DNA of 64,000 nt from Pontiella desulfatans (GCF_900890425.1 NZ_CAAHFG010000005.1:1-64000), one strand, 5' to 3'. Counted from the first letter of the stretch, positions 24,822 through 33,176 are shown. Numbers and translations: made by a program. The notes: generated from the letters alone by a model not told the origin.

Positions 24822-25514
24822 TTATGCGTCCTCCTCTGCTTCGGCAACGGGGCCGGATGCTTCCTCGATGTGGTCCACGGGGCGCGAGAGGCGGGCGACG
24901 TTGTAGTGGTAGAGGGCCGGAAGGGCCTCGTAGATGGTGTCGTCGTCGCCGATCGGTTCGTCCTTGGGCGGCGGGATTTTCTTGAGGAAGCGGTGTTTTT
25001 CGAGCTGCGGCATGATGGGGCGGACGATCCGCGCGCGCACGGCTTCCTCGGCATAGTCGGCCTTGCTGTGCGGATAGAGCTCGTGGAAGCGCTGGACGAT
25101 GTAGAGCAGCAGTTCGCCAAACTTGAAGCGCAGGTTTTCGTGGTCGTCCACCGTAATGGATTCGACCTCCAGCTGGTGTTCGAAGAATTCGAGCAGGAGC
25201 ATGAAGGCAATGCACTCGTCGCGCTTGGAAAAGTTGAAGAGTTCGCGGTTGGCGGGGGTGATGGCCTCGTTGTGCCACAGGGGCTTGTAGACGCGCGCGC
25301 ATTTGGAATCGATGATGAGCTCCCAGCCGAAGTGGTCGGCGAAGAAGCGGGCGAACTCGTGCTTGTGGCGGGCGAGGAAGCGGAAGGCGTCGTCGTTGTC
25401 CTGGGGGTAGAAATAGGGGCTTTCAAGCAGGATGTTGAGCACGGGCTGCACGCGGTCGCGGTAGCGTTCGAGCAGGTCGGCCATCGAGTTCGGCCGCTGG
25501 AAATCAGTGTCCAT
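24822..25514 (-). CDS. jetB: Wadjet kite subunit JetB (MukE/MksE type)
   Basis: 230 residues. MukE-like winged-helix subunit that bridges JetA and the JetC motor. Recognised from gene order and family pattern: the N-terminal FYPQDNDDAFRFLARHKHEF, central FFADHFGWELIIDSKCARVY and KRDECIAFMLLLEFFEHQLE, and an acidic C-terminal tail. It overlaps the 3' end of jetA by 11 bases and ends two bases before jetC, which indicates one transcript. No catalytic motif is expected. Confidence 0.9.
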   Translation of the reverse strand: MDTDFQRPNSMADLLERYRDRVQPVLNILLESPYFYPQDNDDAFRFLARHKHEFARFFADHFGWELIIDSKCARVYKPLWHNEAITPANRELFNFSKRDECIAFMLLLEFFEHQLEVESITVDDHENLRFKFGELLLYIVQRFHELYPHSKADYAEEAVRARIVRPIMPQLEKHRFLKKIPPPKDEPIGDDDTIYEALPALYHYNVARLSRPVDHIEEASGPVAEAEEDA

Positions 25515-27054
25515 TGTCTTGTTCCTTGTTGGCCTTGGAGACCATCAGTTCCTTGAATTCAAGCAGCCTCTCGTCGATTTCGACGCCGGCCGGCGTGGCG
25601 GTGGTTTCGAGTTTGAGATCCACCTTGGCGAGGTTGCGGCCATTGCCGAGCAGGCCGTTGCGGGCGAGTTCGATCAGCGAGGCCTGGTCGGAAAAACCGG
25701 TGTAGCCGCCCTGGGAGAGGGCGGCCGGGAGTTCGGCATGGGTGGCCTCGATCCATCTTCGCAAGCGGTGGATCTTTTCGTCGTTGAGGGAGCGGATGGA
25801 GGAGGCATCGCCCTTGGGCTTGGGCTTGAGGTAGCCGATCGGCGCCTGCCGGACCGTGTGCTGCTCCTGCCGCGGCTGGGGTGGGTCGGCCTTTTCGGCG
25901 GCATCCCAATAGTGCATGTCCGCCACCATGCGGGCCGGGGCGATGAGCTGGTTGATGAACCCCGCAAAGCCGTGTTCGCCGGAACATGCGGCCATCTCGG
26001 CAATGCGGTCGCGCAGGTCTTCCATGCGGTGGCTCTTGCGTTCGAGCTCGCGCAGGTGGGTGTAGAGCTTGCGCCAGACGCTTTGCGCCGAGGCGCGGAT
26101 GCGCGCGCAGAGCTGGTCGAGCTGCCCGCCGAGTTCGTAGAAGCGGATGAGCCGGTCGATTTCCTGGCGGGCATCCGGAATGGTGCGGCCCCGCATCAGC
26201 ATGGAGGAGTGCTTGATCTCGTCCTCCATCAGCGTTTTGCAGAGTTCCCACTTGGGCTTGAAGCGCGGGGAGGCGAGGTTTTCGAGCTCGGGCACGATTT
26301 CGCGGCGCAGGATTTGGATGCGGTTGATATAGTTTTCGAGGAAGTGTTGGAGCTCGTTCAGGATGGCCTGCGCGGTGGCAATGTCGTAGCGCTCCAGCGT
26401 GAAGGCCACCAGCCGCGTGTTGAAGTCGGCCAGCGAATGGTTGATGTCGAGCGCAAGGTGCCCGATGCGGGAGAGCTGGTAGGTGGCCGTGCGCGCCTTG
26501 TCGGGATCGGGCTTGGTTTTCTGGATCTTGTTGAGTGTGCGCTGGAGTTCGCGCACGCCGCCGGCGGCCTCTTCGAGCAGGTTGCGGGTGTCCGCGCCCT
26601 CGGGTTCGATGGCGGCGCGCAATTGGTCTTCGAGCCATTGCAGGAACGAAAGCGCCGGGTTGGAGATGCGGTAGCGGAACTTGCGGCGGCGCGTGTCCTT
26701 ATAGCCCCGCAGCCGCTCCCGCTCGATGCGTTGGGTAACCAGCTCCCATTTTTCGAGCTGCCGCATATCCTGGTTGAAGGCGTTCGCATCGTAGCCGTCG
26801 TCGGCCTCCACCTGTTGGGCGGGCAGGACAAACTGGAAAATATCCTCGTGCAGCGGCTCCAACTCGTGGCTGCGCCGGAACAGCAGCAGGCCATAGAGGA
26901 TGTTCAGGTAGAACGCCGACCGCTCCGCGCCGATCAGATGGCCGAGATTCGGATTCTGATGCCGCAGCAATAGCGTCCCCGCATCCGCCGGCAATTGCCT
27001 CGGATTGCTTTCCTGTAGAAGCCGCCTGGCCTCGCTTTCCTCTTCCGCACTCAT
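25504..27054 (-). CDS. jetA: Wadjet kleisin subunit JetA (MukF/MksF type)
   Basis: 516 residues. First gene of the operon and the kleisin that closes the JetC ring. An N-terminal winged-helix region contains HLIGAERSAFYLNILYGLLL and FNQDMRQLEKWELVTQRIER. A long helical middle (about 150-370) and a C-terminal segment follow. The last part (SLIELARNGLLGNGRNLAKVDLKL) should contact the JetC head. Identification rests on order and size within jetABCD as well as these patterns. A palindrome at 27,117-27,150 lies 63 bases upstream of its start, where a promoter operator would be. Confidence 0.9.
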   Translation of the reverse strand: MSAEEESEARRLLQESNPRQLPADAGTLLLRHQNPNLGHLIGAERSAFYLNILYGLLLFRRSHELEPLHEDIFQFVLPAQQVEADDGYDANAFNQDMRQLEKWELVTQRIERERLRGYKDTRRRKFRYRISNPALSFLQWLEDQLRAAIEPEGADTRNLLEEAAGGVRELQRTLNKIQKTKPDPDKARTATYQLSRIGHLALDINHSLADFNTRLVAFTLERYDIATAQAILNELQHFLENYINRIQILRREIVPELENLASPRFKPKWELCKTLMEDEIKHSSMLMRGRTIPDARQEIDRLIRFYELGGQLDQLCARIRASAQSVWRKLYTHLRELERKSHRMEDLRDRIAEMAACSGEHGFAGFINQLIAPARMVADMHYWDAAEKADPPQPRQEQHTVRQAPIGYLKPKPKGDASSIRSLNDEKIHRLRRWIEATHAELPAALSQGGYTGFSDQASLIELARNGLLGNGRNLAKVDLKLETTATPAGVEIDERLLEFKELMVSKANKEQDNGH

Positions 27055-27116
27055 GGCAAACCAATCTACAGATCCTGCAACGCGGATTCCATCGTCTTTT
27101 GCAAGGAACCGTCAAG

Positions 27117-27150
27117 CACGTCCGCGCTCACGATCGTGAGCACGGACGTG
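27117..27150. repeat. 34-bp palindrome P2 between the PaaX-like gene and jetA
   Basis: Perfect except for one position, centred on CACGATCGTG. It starts 5 bases after the stop of the PaaX-like gene and lies 63 bases upstream of jetA. It may act as operator of jetABCD, as an RNA hairpin after the regulator gene, or be a repeat element. Confidence 0.85.
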
Positions 27151-27154
27151 TTGG

Positions 27155-27964
27155 CTAAAGGAGGGAGGCGGTGGCTTGGACGAGCTGGTTGTGTTTTGCG
27201 AAGGCCTCCTTGCCGCAGTAGCCGGCAGGGTGGAGCTCTTCGGGCAGCAGCGGGTCGAGCGCCATGGCCTGGGAGTAGGCGAGGTTATCCATCCGAAGCA
27301 GCTGCACGAGTTCCGCCTCGCCGCCGGCATGGCTCCCGAGTTTTTCCAGGTTGCGGTCGACGAACCGGATGTATTCGCCCTGCAGGGCTTCGAGTTGGTC
27401 GAAGTTCCAGGCATGCCGGACCACCGATTGGGCGCCGTGGCCAAGAACGGTTTGTGCCTCGAACAGGAAGGCCACGCTATCCACGGCGGCCGCGCGTTCG
27501 AGGTCGTCGTATTCAGGGCGCACGTCCCGCGGCGTGACCCACACGCTTTTCTGGAGACAGCCGAAGTGCCTCTGTTTCAGGAAGGACCGAAGGTGGTCGC
27601 GGTAGGCGCGTTCCCGCTCGGGGACGTCGAACATGAGCACATACCAACGCTTGTTCCATCTCGTTTCCCAGAATTCACGGGGGCGGTAATAGTCCGGGAT
27701 GGCCGCCTTCCCGTCGTCGGTCAGCCTTAGGCTTGGCAGCGAGCCGTCGCGGTGCAGATGGGCAACGAGCCCGCTCTTCTTGAGACGGGCGACAGAGGAG
27801 TGGTAGGCGCGTTGGTTGGGGTAGCAGTGGCCGTAGAGATCGCTGGCTCCGCGCGAAAGGAAGAACGCGGCGGTTTCTGAAAGCAGGATGATGAGCTCAT
27901 CCCTTGTCCGCCGGCGAATCACCGGCAACGAAACGTCGGGGTGGTGGAAGGTGTCCCAATTCAT
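27155..27964 (-). CDS. PaaX-family transcriptional regulator next to Wadjet
   Basis: 269 residues. The N-terminal part has a winged-helix region (YGHCYPNQRAYHSSVARLKK then SGLVAHL). The centre (WNKRWYVLMFDVPERERAYR followed by DHLRSFLKQRHFGCLQKSVW) is the Cas2-like ferredoxin fold that marks PaaX proteins. A C-terminal helical region (RRAW-like VVRHAWNFDQLEALQGEYIR) completes the family pattern. PaaX itself represses phenylacetate catabolism, but no such genes are near. The gene is on the same strand and directly upstream of jetA, with palindromes before and after it. I infer that it represses the defence operon and itself. Regulators of this fold have been reported with other defence systems. 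Confidence 0.82.
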   Translation of the reverse strand: MNWDTFHHPDVSLPVIRRRTRDELIILLSETAAFFLSRGASDLYGHCYPNQRAYHSSVARLKKSGLVAHLHRDGSLPSLRLTDDGKAAIPDYYRPREFWETRWNKRWYVLMFDVPERERAYRDHLRSFLKQRHFGCLQKSVWVTPRDVRPEYDDLERAAAVDSVAFLFEAQTVLGHGAQSVVRHAWNFDQLEALQGEYIRFVDRNLEKLGSHAGGEAELVQLLRMDNLAYSQAMALDPLLPEELHPAGYCGKEAFAKHNQLVQATASLL

Positions 27965-27994
27965 GCGCGGAAAATAGCACGTGGTTTTCCGGAT

Positions 27995-28032
27995 GTCACG
28001 CCTGTGCTCACGATCGTGAGCGCAGGCGTGAC
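27995..28032. repeat. 38-bp palindrome P3 in the divergent promoter region
   Basis: One mismatch over 38 bases, same core GCTCACGATCGTGAGC as P1 and P2. It lies 31 bases upstream of the PaaX-like gene and 56 bases upstream of rsmD, which runs the other way, so a bound protein could affect both promoters. Confidence 0.85.
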
Positions 28033-28087
28033 GGGAGTTGTGCGGAATTGGATTTTCATCGGGGAGGTTTCCGGTAGGGTGTTGGGG

Positions 28088-28645
28088 ATGAGGATTACAA
28101 GTGGACTATTGAGGAACCGGCGGTTCAATGTGCCGGAGAGCGAGGTGCGGCCGACGATGGAGTCGGTGCGCGAGGCGGTGTTTTCTTCGCTGGGCGGAAG
28201 CTGCGCGGGGTTGAAGGTGCTGGATTTGTTTGCCGGATCGGGGGCGCTGGGCCTGGAGGCCTGGAGCCGGGGTGCGGCGTCGGTCACCTTTGTGGAGCAG
28301 CATCCGCAGGTCTTCCGCAATCTACAGGCGAACATTGAGTCGCTGGAGGATGAGGGGCTGGGGCCGACCAAGTGCTTCAAGGGCGATGCCGTCCGGTGGC
28401 TGGAACGGGCGGGGGGGCCCTATGACCTAATCCTGGCCGATCCGCCCTACGATCTGCCGGATGCCATGGCCAACACCTTGGAGGGGATTGCAAGGCATTC
28501 GGTTTTGACAGGGGACGGAATCCTGGTGTACGAGATGCGTTCGAAGGGCGATCCGGTTGTTTCCTCCCATTGGAACATTGTGCGCGACAAGCGTTATGGG
28601 AAAACACGCGTCCTCATAATGAAACTGAATAAGGATGCAGAATGA
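28088..28645 (+). CDS. rsmD: 16S rRNA (guanine-966-N2)-methyltransferase
   Basis: 185 residues, close to the usual RsmD length. It transfers a methyl group from S-adenosylmethionine to G966 of 16S rRNA. Seen: the N-terminal RITSGLLRNRRF, VRPTMESVREAVFSSL, the SAM-binding loop VLDLFAGSGALGLEAWSRGA and the catalytic DPPY in ILADPPYDLP. I start at ATG 28,088 because the family begins at this RITxG motif; the longer upstream frame crosses the P3 palindrome. The stop overlaps coaD by ATGA, and rsmD-coaD is a common pair. Confidence 0.93.
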   Translation: MRITSGLLRNRRFNVPESEVRPTMESVREAVFSSLGGSCAGLKVLDLFAGSGALGLEAWSRGAASVTFVEQHPQVFRNLQANIESLEDEGLGPTKCFKGDAVRWLERAGGPYDLILADPPYDLPDAMANTLEGIARHSVLTGDGILVYEMRSKGDPVVSSHWNIVRDKRYGKTRVLIMKLNKDAE

Positions 28646-29127
28646 ACGAAGCCGCCGTATGTGCCGGAACTTTCGATCCCATCACCATGGGACACCTCGA
28701 CGTAATCGAGCGCGCGGCGCGTGTTTTCCCGCGCGTGGTGGTCGGGGTGGCGACCAATCCCGGCAAGAACCCGCTGTTCGGCCTGGAAGAGCGCATCGAG
28801 TTGGTGAAGCAATCGACCGCCCACCTTGCCGGAATTGAAATCGATAGCTTCAGCGGGTTGCTGGTTGATTTCGCCGAATCCAAGGATGTTAAGGTGATTG
28901 TCCGCGGCCTGCGTGCCTTTTCGGATTTCGAGTATGAATTCCAGATGGCGCTCACCAACCGGAAGCTCAGGCCGAAACTGGAGACCGTTTTCCTGATGCC
29001 GAAGCAGGACTATTCCTACGTCAGTTCCAGCAACGTCCGCGAAGTGGCCCAGCTGGGCGGCGACACGTCGTTGTTCGTGCCGCCGCCGGTGCAGGCCGCG
29101 CTGAAGGCGCGCTTCAGCGCAGGCTGA
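28642..29127 (+). CDS. coaD: Phosphopantetheine adenylyltransferase
   Basis: 161 residues. Penultimate step of coenzyme A synthesis: adenylation of 4'-phosphopantetheine. The nucleotidyltransferase signature CAGTFDPITMGHLDVIERAA has Met where Asn is usual. The later SSSNVRE motif (YSYVSSSNVRE) and VRGLRAFSDFEYEFQMALTN are typical. It is coupled to rsmD by ATGA. Its last 14 bases overlap the convergent metal-transporter permease gene. Confidence 0.95.
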   Translation: MNEAAVCAGTFDPITMGHLDVIERAARVFPRVVVGVATNPGKNPLFGLEERIELVKQSTAHLAGIEIDSFSGLLVDFAESKDVKVIVRGLRAFSDFEYEFQMALTNRKLRPKLETVFLMPKQDYSYVSSSNVREVAQLGGDTSLFVPPPVQAALKARFSAG

Positions 29128-29944
29128 GCGAAACCAGCCGCTTCACGCCTGCGCCAACCACGAACAGGATGCAGGCGATGATGCAGATGGTTTGGTTGGT
29201 GGGCAGGTCGTAGTTGAATGAAACGACCATTCCGAGGAACGTGGCCAGCATCCCGAGCAACGGGGCGAGAGCCAGCACCACCTTGATGCGCTTGCTCAGC
29301 ACCAGCGCCGTGGCCGGGCATACGACGAGATAGCAGAACACCAGCAGCGCGCCGGCAATCTGCGACGTGGCGGAAATCACCGCGCCGAGCATCAGGAAAA
29401 ACAGCGTTTCCCAAATCCATGTCCTGATGCCGAGCACCTTGGCCGCCTCGCGGTCGAGGAAACTGTAGAGGGAGGGGCGCAGGAACAGCAGGAATCCCGC
29501 CAGCGCGGGAACCAGTACCGCGAAGAGGATGGCCAGCTCTTTTTTGGAGGCGAGGATCAGGTCGCCATACAGCACCGCGTTGACCTCCATCAGTCCGGTG
29601 CCGCTTTTCGAAACCAGCAGCACCGCAAGCGCCGAGGCGGCGATGAAGATGATGCCCATCAGCGTGTCGCGCGGGATGCGCTGGTTGTCGAACGGGATGG
29701 CGAGCGCGCCGACGGCCGCAAGCACCAGCGCCAGCGAGCCGGCAAAAGGCGGGATGCCCAGCAGGAACGCGGCGGCCACGCCGCAGGTCGCCACCTCCGA
29801 AAGCGTGATGCCAATGAACACCGCGCGCTTGAGGATCACGAACACGCCGAGCATGGCGCAGACGGCGGAAATAAGCAGGCCGGCGCGCAGCGCTTCGGGA
29901 AACTGGCAGTAGAGGCATTGCATGGCGTCATGCATTGTCGCCAC
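29114..29944 (-). CDS. ABC-3 metal transporter permease (ZnuB/MntB type)
   Basis: 276 residues with about eight membrane segments. The family landmarks ALRAGLLISAVCAMLGVFVI, KRAVFIGITLSEVATCGVAA and a later SATSQIAGALLVFCYLVVCP are those of zinc/manganese ABC-3 permeases. Last gene of a four-gene operon (outer-membrane protein, binding protein, ATPase, permease); its start overlaps the ATPase gene by 17 bases. The convergent coaD overlaps its 3' end. Metal specificity cannot be read from the sequence; the operon suggests zinc or manganese. Confidence 0.9.
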   Translation of the reverse strand: MATMHDAMQCLYCQFPEALRAGLLISAVCAMLGVFVILKRAVFIGITLSEVATCGVAAAFLLGIPPFAGSLALVLAAVGALAIPFDNQRIPRDTLMGIIFIAASALAVLLVSKSGTGLMEVNAVLYGDLILASKKELAILFAVLVPALAGFLLFLRPSLYSFLDREAAKVLGIRTWIWETLFFLMLGAVISATSQIAGALLVFCYLVVCPATALVLSKRIKVVLALAPLLGMLATFLGMVVSFNYDLPTNQTICIIACILFVVGAGVKRLVSLSLR

Positions 29945-30605
29945 CTCCTTTGCCGGTCGAAACGATCTCCGCGTTGCCGCGCTGGATGCGGCACATGGTG
30001 TGGGTGAACCGCTCCACCAACTCGCGGTTGTGGTGAACCATCAAGACCGTGATGCCGCGCTGCGCGTTGAGTTCGACCAGGTGGCTGAGCACTTCGTTTT
30101 CGGATTGTTCATCGAGTTCGGAGGTCGGTTCGTCCATGACGATAACCTCCGAACCGCTAACGAGCGCCCGCGCGATCAGCGTCTTCTGCTTCATGCCGCC
30201 CGACAGTTCCCGGAAGTTTTTTTTCGCGTGTTCCGCGAGGCCGAGCTGTTCGAGCGCGGCGGCGGAAGCGTTGCGCTGCTCCTCGTCGAGGCGGCGGAAG
30301 CGCCGCCGCCGTGGATAGAGCCCCATCTCGACAATCTGGCGGACGGACACGGGGTAGAGCGGATCGATCACCTTATGTTGCGGGACATAGCCGGCCGGCG
30401 CCCGGTCGAACGGGGTTTCAATCAGCCCCCGCCGTAGCGGAACCAATCCCAGGATGGCGCGCAGCAGGGTGGTCTTGCCCGAACCGTTGCAACCGATGAA
30501 GGGCAGGAATGCGCCGCGCGGGATCTCGAGGTTGACGTTGTGCAGCACCTCCTGCCGGCCATAGGCCACGCAAACATCCTTGCAAACAATGATCGATCCA
30601 CCCAT
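29928..30605 (-). CDS. ABC transporter ATP-binding protein for metal uptake (ZnuC/MntA type)
   Basis: 225 residues. Walker A is GCNGSGKTTLL, signature LSGGMKQKTLIARAL, Walker B VIVMDEPTSELD and switch histidine in VLMVHHNRE. The Q-loop region GYVPQHKVIDPLYPVSVRQI is typical of the ZnuC/MntB-ATPase group. It drives import with the adjacent permease and receives metal from the binding protein encoded 2 bases upstream. Cytoplasmic face of the inner membrane. Confidence 0.92.
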   Translation of the reverse strand: MGGSIIVCKDVCVAYGRQEVLHNVNLEIPRGAFLPFIGCNGSGKTTLLRAILGLVPLRRGLIETPFDRAPAGYVPQHKVIDPLYPVSVRQIVEMGLYPRRRRFRRLDEEQRNASAAALEQLGLAEHAKKNFRELSGGMKQKTLIARALVSGSEVIVMDEPTSELDEQSENEVLSHLVELNAQRGITVLMVHHNRELVERFTHTMCRIQRGNAEIVSTGKGGGDNA

Positions 30606-30607
30606 GG

Positions 30608-31510
30608 CTATTCCCCGGCCAGCCGTTGCACGATCAGGTCGATCAGCGAGAAATAGTCCGTCGCCGCCGGATCGCCGCCGGTGGAGGTTGGCGCCACGAC
30701 CACGCGCGCACCGGTCTTTTCAGCCACGCGGTCGGCGGCCTTTGTGCTGTACCACGGCTCCTGCAGGATGACGCCGATCTTTTCCGCCTGCACCGTTTGC
30801 ACCACGCGGGTGAGGTGGGTCGGGCTAGGCGGAATGCCCGGCTTTGGCTCCAGCTCGATCGCGATCCGGATACCGAATCGGTGGCAGAAGTAGATCCAGC
30901 TCTTGTGGTAGGTCACGACCGGCTTGCCGAGGAATGGTTCCATTTTTGCCTTCCAGTCTTCCATGCGGCGGTCGACCTCCTGCTGGAAGCGCACCGCATT
31001 GGCCTTGTAGGCCTCCTCGTTCTTCGGGTCGAGCCGGGCGAGGCGCGCGGCAATGTCGGCGGCGACATGCTTTGCGTTCTCGGGATCGATCAGATAGTGC
31101 GGGTTGCCTTGCGCATGCACGTCGCCCATGGCGCGCGAAAGCATGCTCGCCTCCGGAACCTCCAGCTTGTGGATGTGCGCCGAGGCGTCGAGGTGCCCGG
31201 GTTGCCCGGGGCGGATCCCGCGGTTGCGCGACCCGTCGATCACCGGCATTTCCCAACCGACCTCCAGTTCCATGCCGGTGCGGATCCACAGGTCGGCGCC
31301 GCGCGCCATCATCACATATTTCGGCCGCGCCTGCAGGTGGTGGGGATCCTGCTTCCCGGTGCAGATCGAATCGACCTTCGCCAGGTCGCCCGTAATTTCG
31401 CGGGCGATGGAAGCGAGGTCGGCGGTGGTTGCAACCACCTTCAACTGGCCGGCGAACGCGGTGGTTGAAAGCGTGAGCATCAGTAGGGGGAACCGTGTTT
31501 TCTTAAACAT
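30608..31510 (-). CDS. Periplasmic metal-binding protein of an ABC importer (ZnuA/TroA family)
   Basis: 300 residues with a signal peptide (MFKKTRFPLLMLTLSTTAFA). The cluster A-I/ZnuA pattern is seen in VVATTADLASIAREITGD, the first ligand histidines in GKQDPHHLQARP, HYLIDPENAKHVAAD and the third region VVTYHKSWIYFCHRFGI. The acidic His-rich loop typical of ZnuA is lacking; a short HIHK lies near residue 110. It delivers Zn or Mn to the permease. It stands between the outer-membrane protein gene and the ATPase gene. Confidence 0.9.
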   Translation of the reverse strand: MFKKTRFPLLMLTLSTTAFAGQLKVVATTADLASIAREITGDLAKVDSICTGKQDPHHLQARPKYVMMARGADLWIRTGMELEVGWEMPVIDGSRNRGIRPGQPGHLDASAHIHKLEVPEASMLSRAMGDVHAQGNPHYLIDPENAKHVAADIAARLARLDPKNEEAYKANAVRFQQEVDRRMEDWKAKMEPFLGKPVVTYHKSWIYFCHRFGIRIAIELEPKPGIPPSPTHLTRVVQTVQAEKIGVILQEPWYSTKAADRVAEKTGARVVVAPTSTGGDPAATDYFSLIDLIVQRLAGE

Positions 31511-31520
31511 GGCATGCCTC

Positions 31521-32780
31521 CTAGAAGTTGTGGGCGCCGTGGGCGCCGATGGAGAACGTCAGCTGAACATAGGCTTCCCAAACATTCTCAATCCCTTCGT
31601 CGCCGAGATCGTAGTCCCCATTGTTCACCTGGAAGCGAATCTGGGAGAATTCCGAAGGGCGGAAGTCAAGCATGGCCGATGCGCGCCAGCTTTCGCCGAA
31701 CTTTTCTTTTGCTTCTCCCGGTTCCTGTTCTTCGTTCGTCAGGCCCACCTGTTCCCATCGGAGACCACCCCGCCAGCGGGGCAGGATTCCATAGGTTCCC
31801 TGCAGATAATAGCCATCTTGCGCACCGGTCAAAGCGCCCGTTCCATTTTGAAGGTCGAGATCCTTGTTGCGATAGAAATATTCGGCCTGAACGATGGCAT
31901 CGCCCTGCCCGTAGGGCTTGCCGGAATCAAACTTGTAGACGGCATCGGCACCGGCAAACCAGTTGACGCCATCGAAGTAGTTTGTTCCTCCGCCTTCTTC
32001 ATGGATTTCCTGCTGGCTGCCGGACGCCCCGAACAGACCAAGCTGGAGTTCACTCTTTTCAAATTGGAACGGAGCGAGTTTCACCCAGCCCACGCCCAGG
32101 TTCGGGCCATCATTGTCCGGCAGTTCTTCGGCGTCTTCCTGAACATACATGTTTTCATTGTCGCCCTGGAAGACCTCTGCACCGAACAGCAGGAAAACCG
32201 GGGTCGGTGCGAGCCAGCTCAACTGGACGCCTTTGTCGTTCAGGCCGTGCGAGCCGAGGGAGAGCTCATGGATCAGCGGTTGGTCACTGAAGTCCCATTC
32301 GTGCGAATGCTGAGCGTTGATGTAGCCAAAATCACTGTAGAACTTACCGGCCTTCGCCTGGAAGCCCCACGGCAACCCGGTGGTTTCCCCCCAGGCCTCT
32401 TCAATCTCGGCACCATCTTCCGAAACGGCAACGTTGGCCATTGCCTTAAAGTAGTTATCCACTTCGGCAGAGAAGGTCAGCTCGATATGGTTCAGGTTGA
32501 AGCCATTTTCCTTGCCACCATGTTCGTGGTCGTGCTCGTCGGCGTGTCCATGGCCACCAAAGCCGGGCATCTCTCCCTTCATGTGGGAGAGGCCCTCTTC
32601 GGAATCCTCGTAGTAGTAAAACATGTCGACGATGGCCGAAACGGCCGGATTGAATGCGCTAAGCGCACTGGTGGAATCATTTCTTGTGGGTACAGTGGTC
32701 TCCGCCTCTTCTTGGGCGGATGCGTTAAAAGCCAGTAAAGTACCCGCCAATACGATGGCGGTTGAATGGGGATATTTCAT
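31521..32780 (-). CDS. Outer-membrane beta-barrel protein of the metal-uptake operon
   Basis: 419 residues, signal peptide ending at FNASAQ. The mature part is rich in alternating aromatic and polar strands and ends in an aromatic residue (HNF), as outer-membrane barrels do. A histidine-rich loop HGHADEHDHEHGG near residue 75-90 could capture divalent metal. Similar proteins with such loops are found as first genes of zinc ABC operons in Gram-negative bacteria, where they are proposed to be zinc-regulated channels. It heads the operon with the binding protein 10 bases downstream. Not a TonB receptor: no plug domain is visible. Confidence 0.8.
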   Translation of the reverse strand: MKYPHSTAIVLAGTLLAFNASAQEEAETTVPTRNDSTSALSAFNPAVSAIVDMFYYYEDSEEGLSHMKGEMPGFGGHGHADEHDHEHGGKENGFNLNHIELTFSAEVDNYFKAMANVAVSEDGAEIEEAWGETTGLPWGFQAKAGKFYSDFGYINAQHSHEWDFSDQPLIHELSLGSHGLNDKGVQLSWLAPTPVFLLFGAEVFQGDNENMYVQEDAEELPDNDGPNLGVGWVKLAPFQFEKSELQLGLFGASGSQQEIHEEGGGTNYFDGVNWFAGADAVYKFDSGKPYGQGDAIVQAEYFYRNKDLDLQNGTGALTGAQDGYYLQGTYGILPRWRGGLRWEQVGLTNEEQEPGEAKEKFGESWRASAMLDFRPSEFSQIRFQVNNGDYDLGDEGIENVWEAYVQLTFSIGAHGAHNF

Positions 32781-32843
32781 TTTTTCTCCGTTGTTGAATA
32801 TAGGTCTGTATGATCCTGCCGAGGCAGGGGGGTAGCGTTGGGG

Positions 32844-33176
32844 CTAAACAGACCTAAACGGAGGGGCGCGCGCCTGGTGCGGCTGTGAAACTTGCGCGCT
32901 ATAGGAAGTGGGGGTGGCTTTCCAACCCTCGGAAAAGACGTGAAGTGCTTTCGGAACAAGTAAGACCCGGGGAAGTTCGGCCTGGACAACGGCCAGATTA
33001 CAAAGGCCGCAATCGTCGTGTTCATCCGAATCATCGGCCGGCGTTTCGTGGTGTCCGCAACCCGACGCGCAGGTGGTAGCCTCGCTGACGTCTGCATGCA
33101 AGGGCATATGCATCCATGGCAGCAAGACCATCAGTAGCAGATAGAGCAGGCTTAAAAATGTGCGGATTGATTTCAC
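32844..33176 (-). CDS. Small exported Cys/His-rich protein before the metal-uptake operon
   Basis: 110 residues from a GTG at 33,176; a TTG at 33,212 would add 12 residues. A hydrophobic signal or anchor (FLSLLYLLLMVLLPWMHMPL) is followed by TCASGCGHHE and DEHDDCGLCN, then a plain tail. The CxxxC/HH/CxxC cluster after an export signal suggests periplasmic metal handling and resembles the DUF2946-type proteins found beside metal transporters. The gap to the barrel gene (32,781-32,843) is 63 bases on the same strand. A protein of similar build precedes the CzcCBA operon at 45,883. Confidence 0.65.
   Translation of the reverse strand: MKSIRTFLSLLYLLLMVLLPWMHMPLHADVSEATTCASGCGHHETPADDSDEHDDCGLCNLAVVQAELPRVLLVPKALHVFSEGWKATPTSYSAQVSQPHQARAPPFRSV

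Noticed and set aside
21064-24906. A 1,280-codon open frame on the plus strand
   Set aside because: It is antisense to jetC and jetD; its translation is a low-complexity Val/Glu/Leu/Gly-rich chain, the usual shadow of a GC-rich gene.
24820-25302. An upstream extension of jetC by about 160 codons
   Set aside because: The extension lies inside jetB, is Arg/Pro-rich and has no protein character; ATG 24,819 has a good ribosome binding site and begins the SMC head.
27941-28087. A longer RsmD N-terminus
   Set aside because: It would be encoded by the P3 palindrome and the PaaX-like promoter; the family starts at the MRITSG motif at 28,088.
32781-32843. A metal riboswitch before the outer-membrane barrel gene
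   Set aside because: The gap is only 63 bases and shows no conserved riboswitch core; I could not fold it convincingly.
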